Shown in pieces: positions 11,576-23,600 of a DNA stretch of 64,000 nucleotides. Under the pieces are notes generated by a model. The model was given only the letters and a program-made list of their open reading frames with translations. It was not told the DNA's origin and did no database searches. The translations under genes were made by a program, and so were the position numbers. Numbering within the stretch: position 1 is the stretch's first letter; every line of letters begins with the position of its first letter. This DNA comes from Spongilla lacustris (taxonomy: Eukaryota; Porifera; Demospongiae; Spongillida; Spongillidae): the NCBI GenBank assembly GCA_949361645.1, contig OX442416.1:1794983-1858982 (forward strand), in the 5' to 3' direction.

Positions 11576-12060
11576 TTAAATTTACATGGGAGTAGAACGA
11601 ATAGATATTACCTAGTCATAGGACCTCGCTGGGACACCAGTGTTATCACTATACACCTCCAACAACGCCAGCGATCGATAAACACATTTAACCCCTTGCG
11701 CGAGTTCTTAATTGGGTTAGCAATGATTGCGAAAGGAGTGGCAAGTGTTTCAAAAAGTAATCAAATTGATGATGTAATTATAAGACGAGGTCGTGCAAAA
11801 GCTGTGCACGAGCGCTACGTTTCTCCCGAGGAACGCTCAGCAATGATCCCGTAGTGCAGAGCATTACCATGCAGCCTAAGCCATACACCAGATGTTCCTT
11901 CTCCATTCGTTGTTCATTTCTTCCACTTCCTTTCACTTTTGAACAATCGGGGTTATGTTTCATTTCGTTCATGCATCCAGCTATATATTATTTCAAGGTG
12001 CTTAGTGTAGAGGTATATATTCATTGCTAAGTGGTTTCTTTGTGCAAATTTGTGGTTACG
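11576..12060 (+). repeat. Upstream cassette (copy 4), right part
   Basis: It matches 3725-4230 and 7130-7640 and continues leftwards, across the TTAA element, into 8495-8567. It lacks the signal exon and the proximal promoter, so it is a truncated copy. Confidence 0.6.
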
Positions 12061-12438
12061 TTTGTGGGCGTAGGGTGGTGGGTATGTATGGTCTATCAAA
12101 TTACCTGGATAGGAAATAACTCCGTAATGTAAGAATACGGGCAAACCATCCGCGCTGCGATGTAAGCCACGTACTACAATGAGTTCCACACTCGAGGAGA
12201 TCGAAACACTCAATCCCAGTGCACAAAGGTCTGGGGGTGTTGCTTAGAGGTTTCTAAATTCACCGGTGCCACAGGAAAATTGGCACCCACGGAAAATCGG
12301 CACCCCCGGAAAATCGGCACCCCCATTACATTTTTCCTACAAATTTTGGCACCCCATTCCAATTTTCCTAGGAAACCCGGCATCCCTTCAGGAAATTAGG
12401 CATCCCTTAGCATAGCCTCATCTATTATTCTTGTCGGA

Positions 12439-12469
<31 letters not shown>

Positions 12470-12560
12470 GCCGAATTCCTGGATCCGCCCCTGATAAAGC
12501 GCTAGTAAAAAATCCTTCAAGTTACACCATCAATACAACCGTACTATACCCAATGAACAC
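12060..12560. repeat. Short reiterated 'ggcaccc' motifs and a poly-C tract
   Basis: Between about 12260 and 12410 the phrase 'aaattggcacccacgg' and close variants recur five to six times. A run of about 28 C follows near 12440, then 'ctcgccgaattcctggatcc'. No coding potential is visible. Confidence 0.45.
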
Positions 12561-13555
12561 AGCTAGTTTTTCAAAATAATTTTTAGAAAAGGTCTCTAAA
12601 AATTTTGGGGTGCCAAACATCTCGTTGGCGTTGTCTACGGCCTCAAAAAGGGCAGTGGCCGATTAATACTTGAGTTCATTCATATTCAGCGAGGAGGTAA
12701 TAGTGCATGTACAAATTTGCATCGTGTGATCACTGATCCCTGTCACATGCAGAGCTGTTTGTTTACTGAACAGCATCAGCATAACTATAGGCTTATAGCT
12801 ACATTGCAGGACTCCTCTAAGTACAGGCCCGGCGGAAGGCTATACATATGAATAGCTGTTATCTGTTTCAGTTGTTCTGACTACCTCTATAGATTCAGCA
12901 ACCAAACTTATGAAGTTTGCAAATGTGTTCAGCCTGCTTGTGCATATAGAAAGGTCACCCATATACACCGCCTTTGCGCTACAAATGGAAAGTCACACTC
13001 ATTCCTTGCCCAGCCCGCAAGCCACAATTCCAGTTGCTGGGACATTTTTGCAAGATTATGATAACGCTGATAACTCGCGCATGCATGCATAATATGGTTC
13101 AAATGAAGTTGTGAAGAACTGTGCACGCAGTACATACAGGGCAAATTAATTAGACCGCAAAGACATTCTGCCCCCCCCCCCCCCCCCCCCCTCCCCAAAC
13201 TATGAAAGTTATCTACGGCCCTGCTACGGGGATCCCTAGCAGCTGATCCATGAAAGCCGCTTTTTAACTTCGCTTCGAAATCGGTTGTTACTTCTGGGCC
13301 GGCGGAACCGAGCCTACCATGTACGCAGCTACTGATGCGTTTCGCAAACATGAATCAAGCGATTGCCATGGCTGATGCACAGTCGGTAGAGAAACTGTAT
13401 ACTCTACCGTCCACTATACAAAAGACATCGACGAAACTCTCTCCACTCTTCACGCTCAAGAAAAGCTTTTCGGAGCTTGATAATTAATTATGATTAACCT
13501 AATGAATATTAATCAGCCCAACCAGTTTTCAAGTATACCCAGCAAATTTCCGTTT
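12560..13555. repeat. Dispersed repeat shared with the region upstream of B
   Basis: 12580-12800 matches 32820-33260 (shared phrase 'aaggtctctaaaaattttgg', then 'gtgccaaacatc' and 'gaggaggtaatag'). 13200-13290 matches, in inverse orientation, the segment near 33265-33350. A poly-C tract lies near 13171-13192. No gene is supported here. Confidence 0.45.
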
Positions 13556-13563
13556 GTGCGCGG

Positions 13564-16500
13564 CAGGGTTGCCGGAAGTCAGGCCGGGGTCTGGCCTGTG
13601 ATCGCCCGGCCTGACAGCCCCGGCCTGAAAGCCCCGGCCTGTCAGGTCGGCCTGCCTTACTAGCTGATTGATCGTTTAAAATTTAAATTTGATCTCTTAG
13701 ATTGTACGAATGTTGTTCAGACTCATTTGTGCTGCTCACGAATCCACAGTTTTTATCCACTTCAGGTACCCCTATATCTTTGGATACATAATCCAGACGA
13801 ATTCGTAACTACCGTAGAGCACCCCCTCCACACCCACCCCCCAAAATGCCCCGTGTTTAAACGAGCGCATCGACGTAATATTGAACGCAGCTGCGTGCAA
13901 TTCTTTACACTCCTGCTGGAGTGCCAGTTCTTTAAACACGGGCCATTTTTTTCTGTGGGGTGGAGGGGGAGGGGGAGGGGGACAGTTATCGTCAGGTTGG
14001 AATGTTCACAAAGTAGAAAATAACTCATTAACTCTACTTCCGTTGTTTGGTCGCATTTGAGGGTGTACAGAGTCTATTATACACATGTATGTCTCTCATA
14101 AAAGAACTCCCAAAGCTGAAAAGGCCCCATGCACTTGAAAAGTATTTTACAATATGAAGGTTCCCACGTTATCTGCGCCATGCACCACTCATAATCTGGA
14201 TCTTTAAAGTTATGTACTGATGAGTGCCAAATCCATGCAAGAGCTGCACTTACAACATTTTTGGTTATAAAGTGAGTCAGTTTCTCATTCCTGTGCACAA
14301 CTGACCATGCTAAAGAACTCCATTATTCGCATGACTTCTCTGATGCATCATGTACATGTAATCACTTGGAACAGGAATCTATGACCCACATCAATGAAGC
14401 ACATCATGCTAAAAGGGTTGTGAATTGCTGGCTAATACATCCCCCCCCCCCCCCCCCCCCCCTTCACCTCCATAAAAATGATTGGTAGTTGCAACCATAT
14501 ATGCACCAGGATATATGTAATCTGGAAGACTGGAACAATTGGGCCATCATCTCTGTATGTGATCAGGCATGCAGTTCACTGTATAGATAAATAAATATTT
14601 GAACTTCCAATACTGCCAAAGCCACACAACTGAAGGGTCAGTGATTTCAATAAATAGCGTCCTTCCTAACTGAGACAGAGCACCCTGAAATCAGTCAAAG
14701 CTGTCAAGCACACAAAGTTAACAAAGGACAAGCATATATATAATCCGGCCTGGCAGGCCGACCTGTCAGGCCGGACTGGCCTTCGGCAACCCTGCCTGTG
14801 GGATGCACTGGTAACAGTTCGTTTAGTGTTGCTGGCTGAAATTTGAAGAGTTGTACTACTTCCTATAATTAGCTTATGCATGTACCATATTCCTCCTCCT
14901 ATGTAACTCATTGCACCCATCTTCAAGAACAGAATGGAGTTATTATTGTACATCCATTTACATGTATGTCCTGCTATCGTGGACATTGGACTGTGATATA
15001 TAAATATGCCCTTGGCACCCAAAGGCCCAAAGGGCTAAATAAATTAAATACAGGAGGGAATGTGGAATGGAGTACTTGCTTTTGGGATGGGGTACTAGAT
15101 ACAGTATATGATACATGCACGATGCCTTGTAGCTATCATTCCAATTCTACATTTGGATCGCACAATATGCATGCAGACAACTGGCAGTTCTCATTGTAGA
15201 TTGTAGGGCAATAAAAAATCAAGTGGCATAGCCTGCTAAGTGGACCTTGCATCCGGTGGGGGGGGGGGGGTTATGAAGCTATGCCCCATGGCTAGAAGCT
15301 ATGGGCTTAACTCGATGGTGAGTAGGTTCTACTTCATGCAATGTCGAGGATGAGGCTGACCTTTTGTATTGGGTTGAATCATAATATATCAAGTCTAATC
15401 ATTCATCTTAACTTGTTCACTCTTCCTGGACCTTGCCCTTGGGCCATCACGCCTTGCAGATGAAGTGGTGCGTGTTGCACCACAATAGCGTCAGCATTGC
15501 GTGATGTTTTTGTGGGGTTTTACCGCAAATGCCCAAGCTCATTCGCCACAAACGTATGAACACAGGAAAGTGACCTCACTCCAGGAAGACTCCAAAGCTA
15601 GTGTGGATACATGCAGGTGCTGCATGCTGAATCAGTGTAGATCAGTCTAGCTGAAGCATGCGAAGTCCATAAGGGCTCTTAGTTGGGATGAGTGTGTGTA
15701 CCTTTTGTAGTGGAAAGCTGTGGCTACTGGGTGATGTTCAAACACCATTGTTATGATGCCAAATGCTCAGAGCATGGCTGAACATGTATATCCCCATAGC
15801 AGTGGAGACTTATGGGTGTTGGGGTGCAGAAGCTATGTAGACTTTGTCATGCCTTGCAACTTGTCTAGCCCTGGAAATGAAACTATACTAGATTGTACCT
15901 CACTGCAATAATAATAACTATGCAGTTCACACAATGCACATTTTTTCATTCTATTGGATCTTTAAAGTTATGTACTGATGTGTGACAAATCCATGCAAGA
16001 GCTGCACTTGCAGCCTTATAAGTACATTTTTGGTTATAATTACTACAAAGTGAGTTTCTCATTCCCGTACACAACTGATCATGACCATGCATCAGTGCTA
16101 AAGAAGTCCATTATTTGCATGACTTCTCTAATGCATCATGTACATGTTAATCACTTGGAACAGGAATCTACAACCCACATCAATGGAGCACATCATGCAT
16201 GCTAAAAGGGTTGTGAATTGCTGGCCAGTACATCCTTCACCCCCCTTCACCTCCGTAAAAATGATTGGTAGTTGCAACCATATATGCACCAGGATACATG
16301 TAATGTGGAACACTTGACACAGAAATATGCTTGGGCCTTCATCTTTATATGTGATCAGGCATGCAGTTCACGTTTATGTACTGTAGGTAATAGAATTTTG
16401 AACTTCCAAAACTCAGTAATAAAGTTTCAGTAAATAGCTTCCTTCCTAACTGAGACTGAGCACCCTGAAATCAGTCAAAGCTGTCAAGCACACAGAGTTA

Positions 16501-16644
16501 ACAAAGGACAAGCATATATAATATTATATATATATATAATTATATATATATATATATATGATATCATTTCGACCTGCCAGGCCAAGTGGGGAATCTGGCC
16601 CGGCAGGCCTACCTGTCAGGCCGGACTGGCCTTTGGCAACCCTG
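13564..16644. mobile_element. 3.1-kb hAT-like element with 8-bp target duplication
   Basis: The left end is CAGGGTTGCCGGAAGTCAGG and the right end, reversed, is CAGGGTTGCCAAAGGCCAGT. The flanks are GTGCGCGG (13556-13563) and GTGCGAGG (16645-16652), an 8-bp duplication with one mismatch, as expected for hAT elements. A second right-type end lies inside at 14794. The segment 14063-14794 is repeated at about 15950-16644, so the element holds a duplicated right half. No intact transposase frame is seen. It contains poly-C (14440) and poly-G (15257) runs and a (TA)n stretch near 16520-16560. Confidence 0.7.
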
Positions 16645-16652
16645 GTGCGAGG

Positions 16653-17673
16653 GCAGTTGTGCCAAAGCAGCCTTCCAGGAAGTTGAAAGATCACGATTTG
16701 GGATTTTCAAATGTTGATGTTAATCTTCCAACTTTAGGTTTCTTCTATGCCCTAAGTAGACACCAGCCTCCTGATGCAGAGATTAGTAGTACCAGTCATT
16801 TATCATCAAGCAGCAGTATTTAAACTGGTGCATTATGCATAAAGATGATACAGATATGTTAGACTAGTCTCGTGCCCAGCCTGATATGCATTTTCGCGTA
16901 GAGGCGATGTAATCCATCCGCTATTGCCGTATGCATAACTCTGATATGGATATCAGTATAAAAACGGTTAATATGAAAAGGGGAGCATACCTTTAGTATC
17001 TTTTCATGGGCTACACGTACATGAAACTGGTATACGTTATAGATATAATTATGTCACGTTGAGTGCCAAACAGTTGTGGTATATTAAAAAAATAAATAAA
17101 TACAAGGTTCAACGGTACAAAAAGCATGCTTGATTACATTTACGTTGCTTTATAAATATAGGAGTAATAGAATCATTTCGTTGCTTTTTATGTCATTTTT
17201 TGCCTCCGTGGAGCATTCTCTAATTGTCTTGAACTAACTAAAGGTTTAGCTCCAACTGTTACACACATCAGTCTATTAATAAATAGTATTCCACTGCCTA
17301 TAGCTTGCAAATGACACTTTACAGCTGCTATACTGGTGCCTTTTGTTTAGGAAACATTACGGCAAAGCTTACAGTGTATTCTATATACCATTGGCCCGAC
17401 GCGTGCCAATAATAATGTTAGACGCATATCAATTTAGACCGCGGTTCTCACAGGATTCTAGCGTGAGTGGTCTGGGGACGCTATTGCAATGGGAGCAGTA
17501 ATTTATGGGGAGAATTTTTAAATTATACTTTTCATGTATACAGAAGGCCAAGCCATGTACAACATGCCAACTGCATGTATTTGAATTCCTCACGTTAAAT
17601 TGAACGGGACTTAATTGTTTAACATTAACTGCTGCCCATGCATGTAATGCATACATGCAATACATCTATACAG
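16653..17673 (+). other. Intron sequence upstream of the first SRCR exon of A
   Basis: From about 17240 the sequence matches 38410-38773 ahead of gene C ('ctaaaggtttagctccaact' compared with its close counterpart). This marks the left limit of strong A/C similarity in this part. No other gene is seen. Confidence 0.5.
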
Positions 17674-20600
17674 TTGCCTTCACGGGATGTTACCAGGGAT
17701 CAGTCCAGCTTATTGGTGGATCCAGTTACTACGGAATAGTTCAAGTTTGCATTGGAGGGGAGTGGGCTACGGTTTGTAACTCTGGATGGGACAACAATGA
17801 TGCCGCGGTGGTATGCAGACAGTTAGGATATTTGCCATCTGGTGCAAGTAAGTACAACTGAATGCTACTGCACGGATGCTACTATTTGCTGGATGTAAAA
17901 TGGATTGAACAATGCAAGGCAGGGCAAACCGCGGTCAATCGGTTGATCAACCTGACGCCATCCTGTCACACACACACACCACACACACACTCACACACAC
18001 ACACGCACGCCCACAAACACACACATGCATGTAAATCATAGCCTTTAAAATGCATGCACTAGAAAGAACGATCGTACAGTTCCAGCATGCGTGCACAAGT
18101 ATGCATGAATGTAGACCAGCATGAGTCAGTGATGAATGCTGAATAATGAGGCGGTATTTTGTGCATGGTAGGACACTGATATCTACAATGTGGTTTATGC
18201 CAAAGGAAATGCTGATTCAAGGCCTATATACATTACCCAATTTATGATCGGATGAAAAAACATCAATGCAATTTTTAAAAAGACAAACACAGCATGCTTC
18301 ATGTGTAAATTGCATATATACATTTGTAACACATGTACATAAACATGAATGATGTTCACATTCAAGAGGGATGGCGATACATTGTCATCAAGCAGTCATA
18401 TATTTTTCTGAGAGAATTCCACAGTATTTAGAAGTAGCATCGTTTGTTCCTGTGCTTACCATGTGTGCATGCTGAACTAATAACTACATATTATTCTGAA
18501 TGTTAGACTGAGACACTGTGCAGACGCTGTGCAGGGAAAAACCTGTTCTAGTGGCATACAGTTACTGATCCGTAGCTGAAATTATAATGATACAGATAAC
18601 ACACCTTTTTCCATGCAGGTACCTATTCTACATATAACTCTTATTCAAGTCGTATTCAGGCAATCTACATGAATAATGTAAACTGCCAGGGTACAGAGCT
18701 GTCTCTGTTCCAATGTGACTACCAAAGCTTGATAGAGGACTACTCTCCCTGCAATCATGGCAGCACTGATGCTGGTGTCTGGTGTTCAAGTAAAGTGTGT
18801 TTTATATCAACTGCATGGTTTACATAATATTCTTTCACAGCATCATCACCTTGTACCAATGGACAAGTTCGTTTGACTGGTAGTGATGTAAGCACTGAAG
18901 GGAATGTGGAAATATGCTACAATGGGCTATGGAGTGGAGTGTGCAGTCAGGCATTCAACTACAGGGCAGCAATGGTAGTTTGTAGGCAGTTAGGGCTTCC
19001 GTTCACCAGTAAGTACCTAAGTAGTCTTTATGCCACTACACTTGTGATATCATTGTACACAAAAAGGTGCCGAATCAAACAGCTATCGCTATACCCGATA
19101 TCCTGTCATGCCTACCGATCCTTATGCTTTCAATTGCTCTGGATATGAAAGCTCCATCAGTGGATGTTCAACCTCTTGCTGTTATGGATCGTGTGATCTC
19201 TCATCAAGAGCAGTAGTCAGTTGCAGAGGCAAAGTTGTACAACCAACAAGTCAGTAAAACATCAATTAATAATGATGTTAATGATCCAAACATGTATCTG
19301 TTAATAGTATCATGCAGTGGACAAAGTGTACGTCTGGTTAATGGCAGTGACATGAATGAAGGACGTGTGGAGGTGTGCAGCAATGGATTGTGGGGGACAG
19401 TGTATGGAGGGAGTGGGTGGAACTCCCTAGATGGTCAAGTTGTGTGCAGACAGCTAGGATTTCAATATCCAGGTGAGATAGTTACAAAGTCCAGTATATC
19501 AATCTTTTACTCCAAGCTTTGTGCATCTTAAAACACATGTTATTTTAGCTGTCTTCGTCTATACTGATAATACATTTGGACTGGGGACTGGTGTTGTTCT
19601 AATTGAGTACATATCCTGCAATGGAAATGAGCTATCTATATGGGAATGTAGCAACAACAACTTCAACTATTATGATCGCAACAGTGCTGGCTTAAGATGT
19701 GAAAACTACCCAATTAATGAAGGCAAGTCCATGCAATTAAGTGTGGCAATTTTATTATATACATCTATGTATCAAGGAGTAACTTCATATAGGAATTGAC
19801 CCCAATCATGAGTGTCATTAAGAACGGGCCGGGTTAACGGCAGTGGTGTAGGAACCGGGCGGGCCGGGGGGGGCCTAATGATAAAGTTGGGGGAGGGGGG
19901 GGGGGGTGGTGGTGGTGGCCCCTTAATCCTACTCTCTTCGAATTCGTCCCCCCCCCCCCCCCCCCATTCAAAACCGCACTTTGTAACGTTTGCCCACCTT
20001 AATCACCCATTAACGCTACAACACAGCTCAGACTTCAGTATCTTTCTTCGAAACGGACCATGATTCATGCAATAGAACCTGCATTCGTTACATCCGTATA
20101 CATGCACACCGATAAATAAGTCATTCACAGTTATAGTCTCGCAAGCCCGTTATTGACAATTGATTACAATGGACTGGGGACCAGGAGAAGTAGTAATTAT
20201 CCTGGTCCCAGTCCATTGTATCGATCGTCAATAACGAAGTAAGTCTGGCTTGCGAGACTAACCCAATTTAAACTCACAGTCACTGACAGTATAGCAATCT
20301 CGAAGAACACGCGCTCGCAATAAGATTATAGTTATTCATAACCTGATGGTAGCGCAAGGGGGGGCTGAGCCCCCCCCCCCCCCCCCCCCCCCCCCATGCC
20401 CAATCTTTAGCTATTCTAGCTTGTCTACATGATCATCACCCAAGAATAAAAGCACATTCAGCTAGAAAGAGAGAGAGAGAGAGAGAGAGCTTACAGATGT
20501 TTCAAACAGGCACGTTTGATGGAATTAATTGCCGCCTATTTGGAAACGCTTTTTCTGTGTCATTTGTTCAATCCGCTACTACACAACTTTAATCACTATA

Positions 20601-23600
20601 AGTGCATTCACTACAACTGATCATAGTAACTGCGTACATGTGTCTAAGTGCTATCTAGTTTGCACTGACCGTGCAAGAGAAGTACCGAAACATATATCGG
20701 GCCAGGGACGATTTAATGAAAATAACCCACAACTATAATTGCTATAATAAGACATTTGCATAAACGTTGGTCTACCTTTGGCTGTATGCATATGCGTTCC
20801 ACAGAACAACTCTTTCTGAACATTGAAAAACAAAATTGGACTTTGTTACGTGTGTCTAACTCACACACTACATTCCGAAACACGATAGGTCCGCGACCTG
20901 TTCACCAGGCAGTTGTACCCACATGCTGAAGCCTCTTACAACGGCTATACGTTTGTTCCACACAGGAATAGCAAAATGCTATGAATGGTTGGAAGCATCT
21001 CTAAGTTCAGATATTTGTTCCGAAGAGGCGGAAATGATAGATATGGTACCTATACTACGTAGAGTGTGCTTAGTGAATTCGAATTGCATGAACAATAGTT
21101 ACTAACCTGGAAAGCAAGATCAGTGGGAGTACGAAGAATGCCTAAGATCTCGATTTTTCTCTTAAACTGTTTTAACAGCAGTGAAAGTAGGGGGAAAAGC
21201 GTAATCTACAAAAGGGTTAACCAAAACACAGTTCACTTCACAGGGTCCGCCGCCTACAATTGACAAACGCGTTTCGTATTCTTCAATCTATGGTTAGGCC
21301 ATTGTTATTGCTATCGTACAAGGAGGCATATGCGAGCAGTTTAATGTTTGTTTGATGTCACAAATTAAAACCAACACTTCTCTGAATGCGCACCCAGTCC
21401 CTCCGTATTTCTTGTTATTGTTGTACACGCTTTCTTCAGAGATTGTCCATTGCACTACAGCACGGCAATGCTGCCTCTGTATTGGGCACCACAAGTAGCG
21501 TGTAATTTATATAGTGTAACCCTGTGTATCCAGTACCGTTTATATATTGTATATCTCTTTAAAGATTATATTTTAACAAAAATAAAAATCATAATTTATA
21601 CTAGCTTTCACAATTTTTGTATACAGGCTGCCAAGCAGGATCAGTTCGCTTGACTGAAGGCTCAACGGCACAAGAAGGGAGAATTGAGCTGTGTGTACAG
21701 TCCAGTCCTGGAGTCAGCATATGGGGATCTGTGTGCAATGTTCAGTCTTATGGAGTAGCTGAAGTTGTTTGCAGAGGGCTGAATTATTCAAGATCAGGTA
21801 TAGAGAAGTATCTGCACTCTCATGTACTCACATGCTCATATTATATTTAATATCAGGTGCAGTGGTGTATACAGTTGCTTCATTTGGACCAAGTCAAAAT
21901 CCATTTGTGTTGGATAGCCCATCCTGCAGTGGTACTGAAAGCAGTTTGCTAAGTTGTTCACTTCCATATTCCATTGGTGTTCATCGCTGCCACAGAGGAC
22001 AAGAGAGTGGAGTGACATGTCAAGGTGGGTATACCAGGGGCGGGATCCAGGATTTCAGAAAAGGGGGTGTTGTTACAATGATTAATTAAAGAGGGGGAGG
22101 GTGCGGGAGGGGGTACCCCGCCCTCCCAGCTAGATGGCCTGGGGGAGCGCTGCAAGGTCCCCCAGTGGGGTCTGGGGCAAAGCTCCAGACGCCTACGCTT
22201 TTTTATTATATCATGCTCAAAACACTACATAAAACTGCGTGCAAAAACGGATATTTTTTTCATGAATCAAATAATTCAGCAATTTACGATTATAAGTATT
22301 GCTGGATCTATGTTCGGATGCTGGAAACAGTTTTCAGAGATGGGCTCGCAGATTTCATCCACAGGTACTCTTTCTTTGTAGTGCACGCATGCATGGAAAT
22401 CAAAGCCAAAAAGTGTTGCATATGTTTTGATCCTTCTCATTGATTAACTAGCTACTTAGGCGATATCTAGCAAGCACTCTCCATGACCATTTACATGTAT
22501 ACGGTGCCTCGATCTCGCATAGGATCATTTTCATATTTAATCATATAGATTGATCAATGCTTACTTTTTAAAGCATGCATGCATACTAGAGCAAGATTTT
22601 TTATAAATGTTAGCTGTTTTGTTCTTTAGAGTGCAGCCAGTGTAGTTTATAGCCGTATCGAAGAAGACTTTTAAGCCAGTTACTCTTGCATGGTTGCATT
22701 ATGATTCACATTGCATCGAGTGAAAGAAAATTGATTCCGCTAAGACAAAACCAGTACAGAAGCTATGTTGCTTGTTATTTTATATAAAGGATACAGTTTT
22801 AAAGAGAAAACCTCAGGCATCCTTTGCTTATGCAAGTAAGCACCACGTGCTTACGTAAAAAATGATTGATCAATCTATGGTTAAAAACTATACATGTGAT
22901 TATTAGTAATGTGCAATGCAATGCGGATAAATTTGGTTCGCCTTTTTGCCTTGCTAGTGTGGAAGAGCCTTTAGGAATCTTTCTCTTTTGTTCGAAATTT
23001 CCTATTAGCAAATGTTAATGTTATTCATTATGGGTCTGAAAGTGAGGGGGGGGGGGGGGGGTTTAGGGTTAGGGTTAGGGTTAGAGTCACTGTATAGAAA
23101 TAGTTTCCCAGAGTCAAATCTTCATCAAAATTCTTTATGAACTCTTGCCAATTATTATTGCAAATGTGAATGACAATGACTTAAAATCCTAACAGGTCAC
23201 CAGACATAATAAAATCTATACCTATCAAAAGAAAAGCTTAATTCAATTTTTCTTGTGTCTATGTACATGCAATACTGCACTAACAGCATTTTCCTAAAAT
23301 GCGCCATGGTAGACATTCCTATACGAAAGTTGAGTTATGCCATTTAGTGGCATCAATGCAATCGACAATGTGCATTTGTGGGCTAAAATCAATGGCATTG
23401 TTAGCCAGAATAGAACGTTTATTGTATTACAATTGGCTCCATTAGAATATGGAACTTGATACATTACATTTGCATGCAAAAATTAGTTACGTGGCACCAA
23501 AAACGTTATATCAGACATTTATTCTTATTGTATGTAGTACATTCATACACATGTATGATCATGTGTACGTTTTTTTGGTATTTGATTGACCTTAGCTTTT

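Noticed and set aside
23045..23085. True telomere or contig end
   Set aside because: Only about four units are present and receptor exons continue on both sides.
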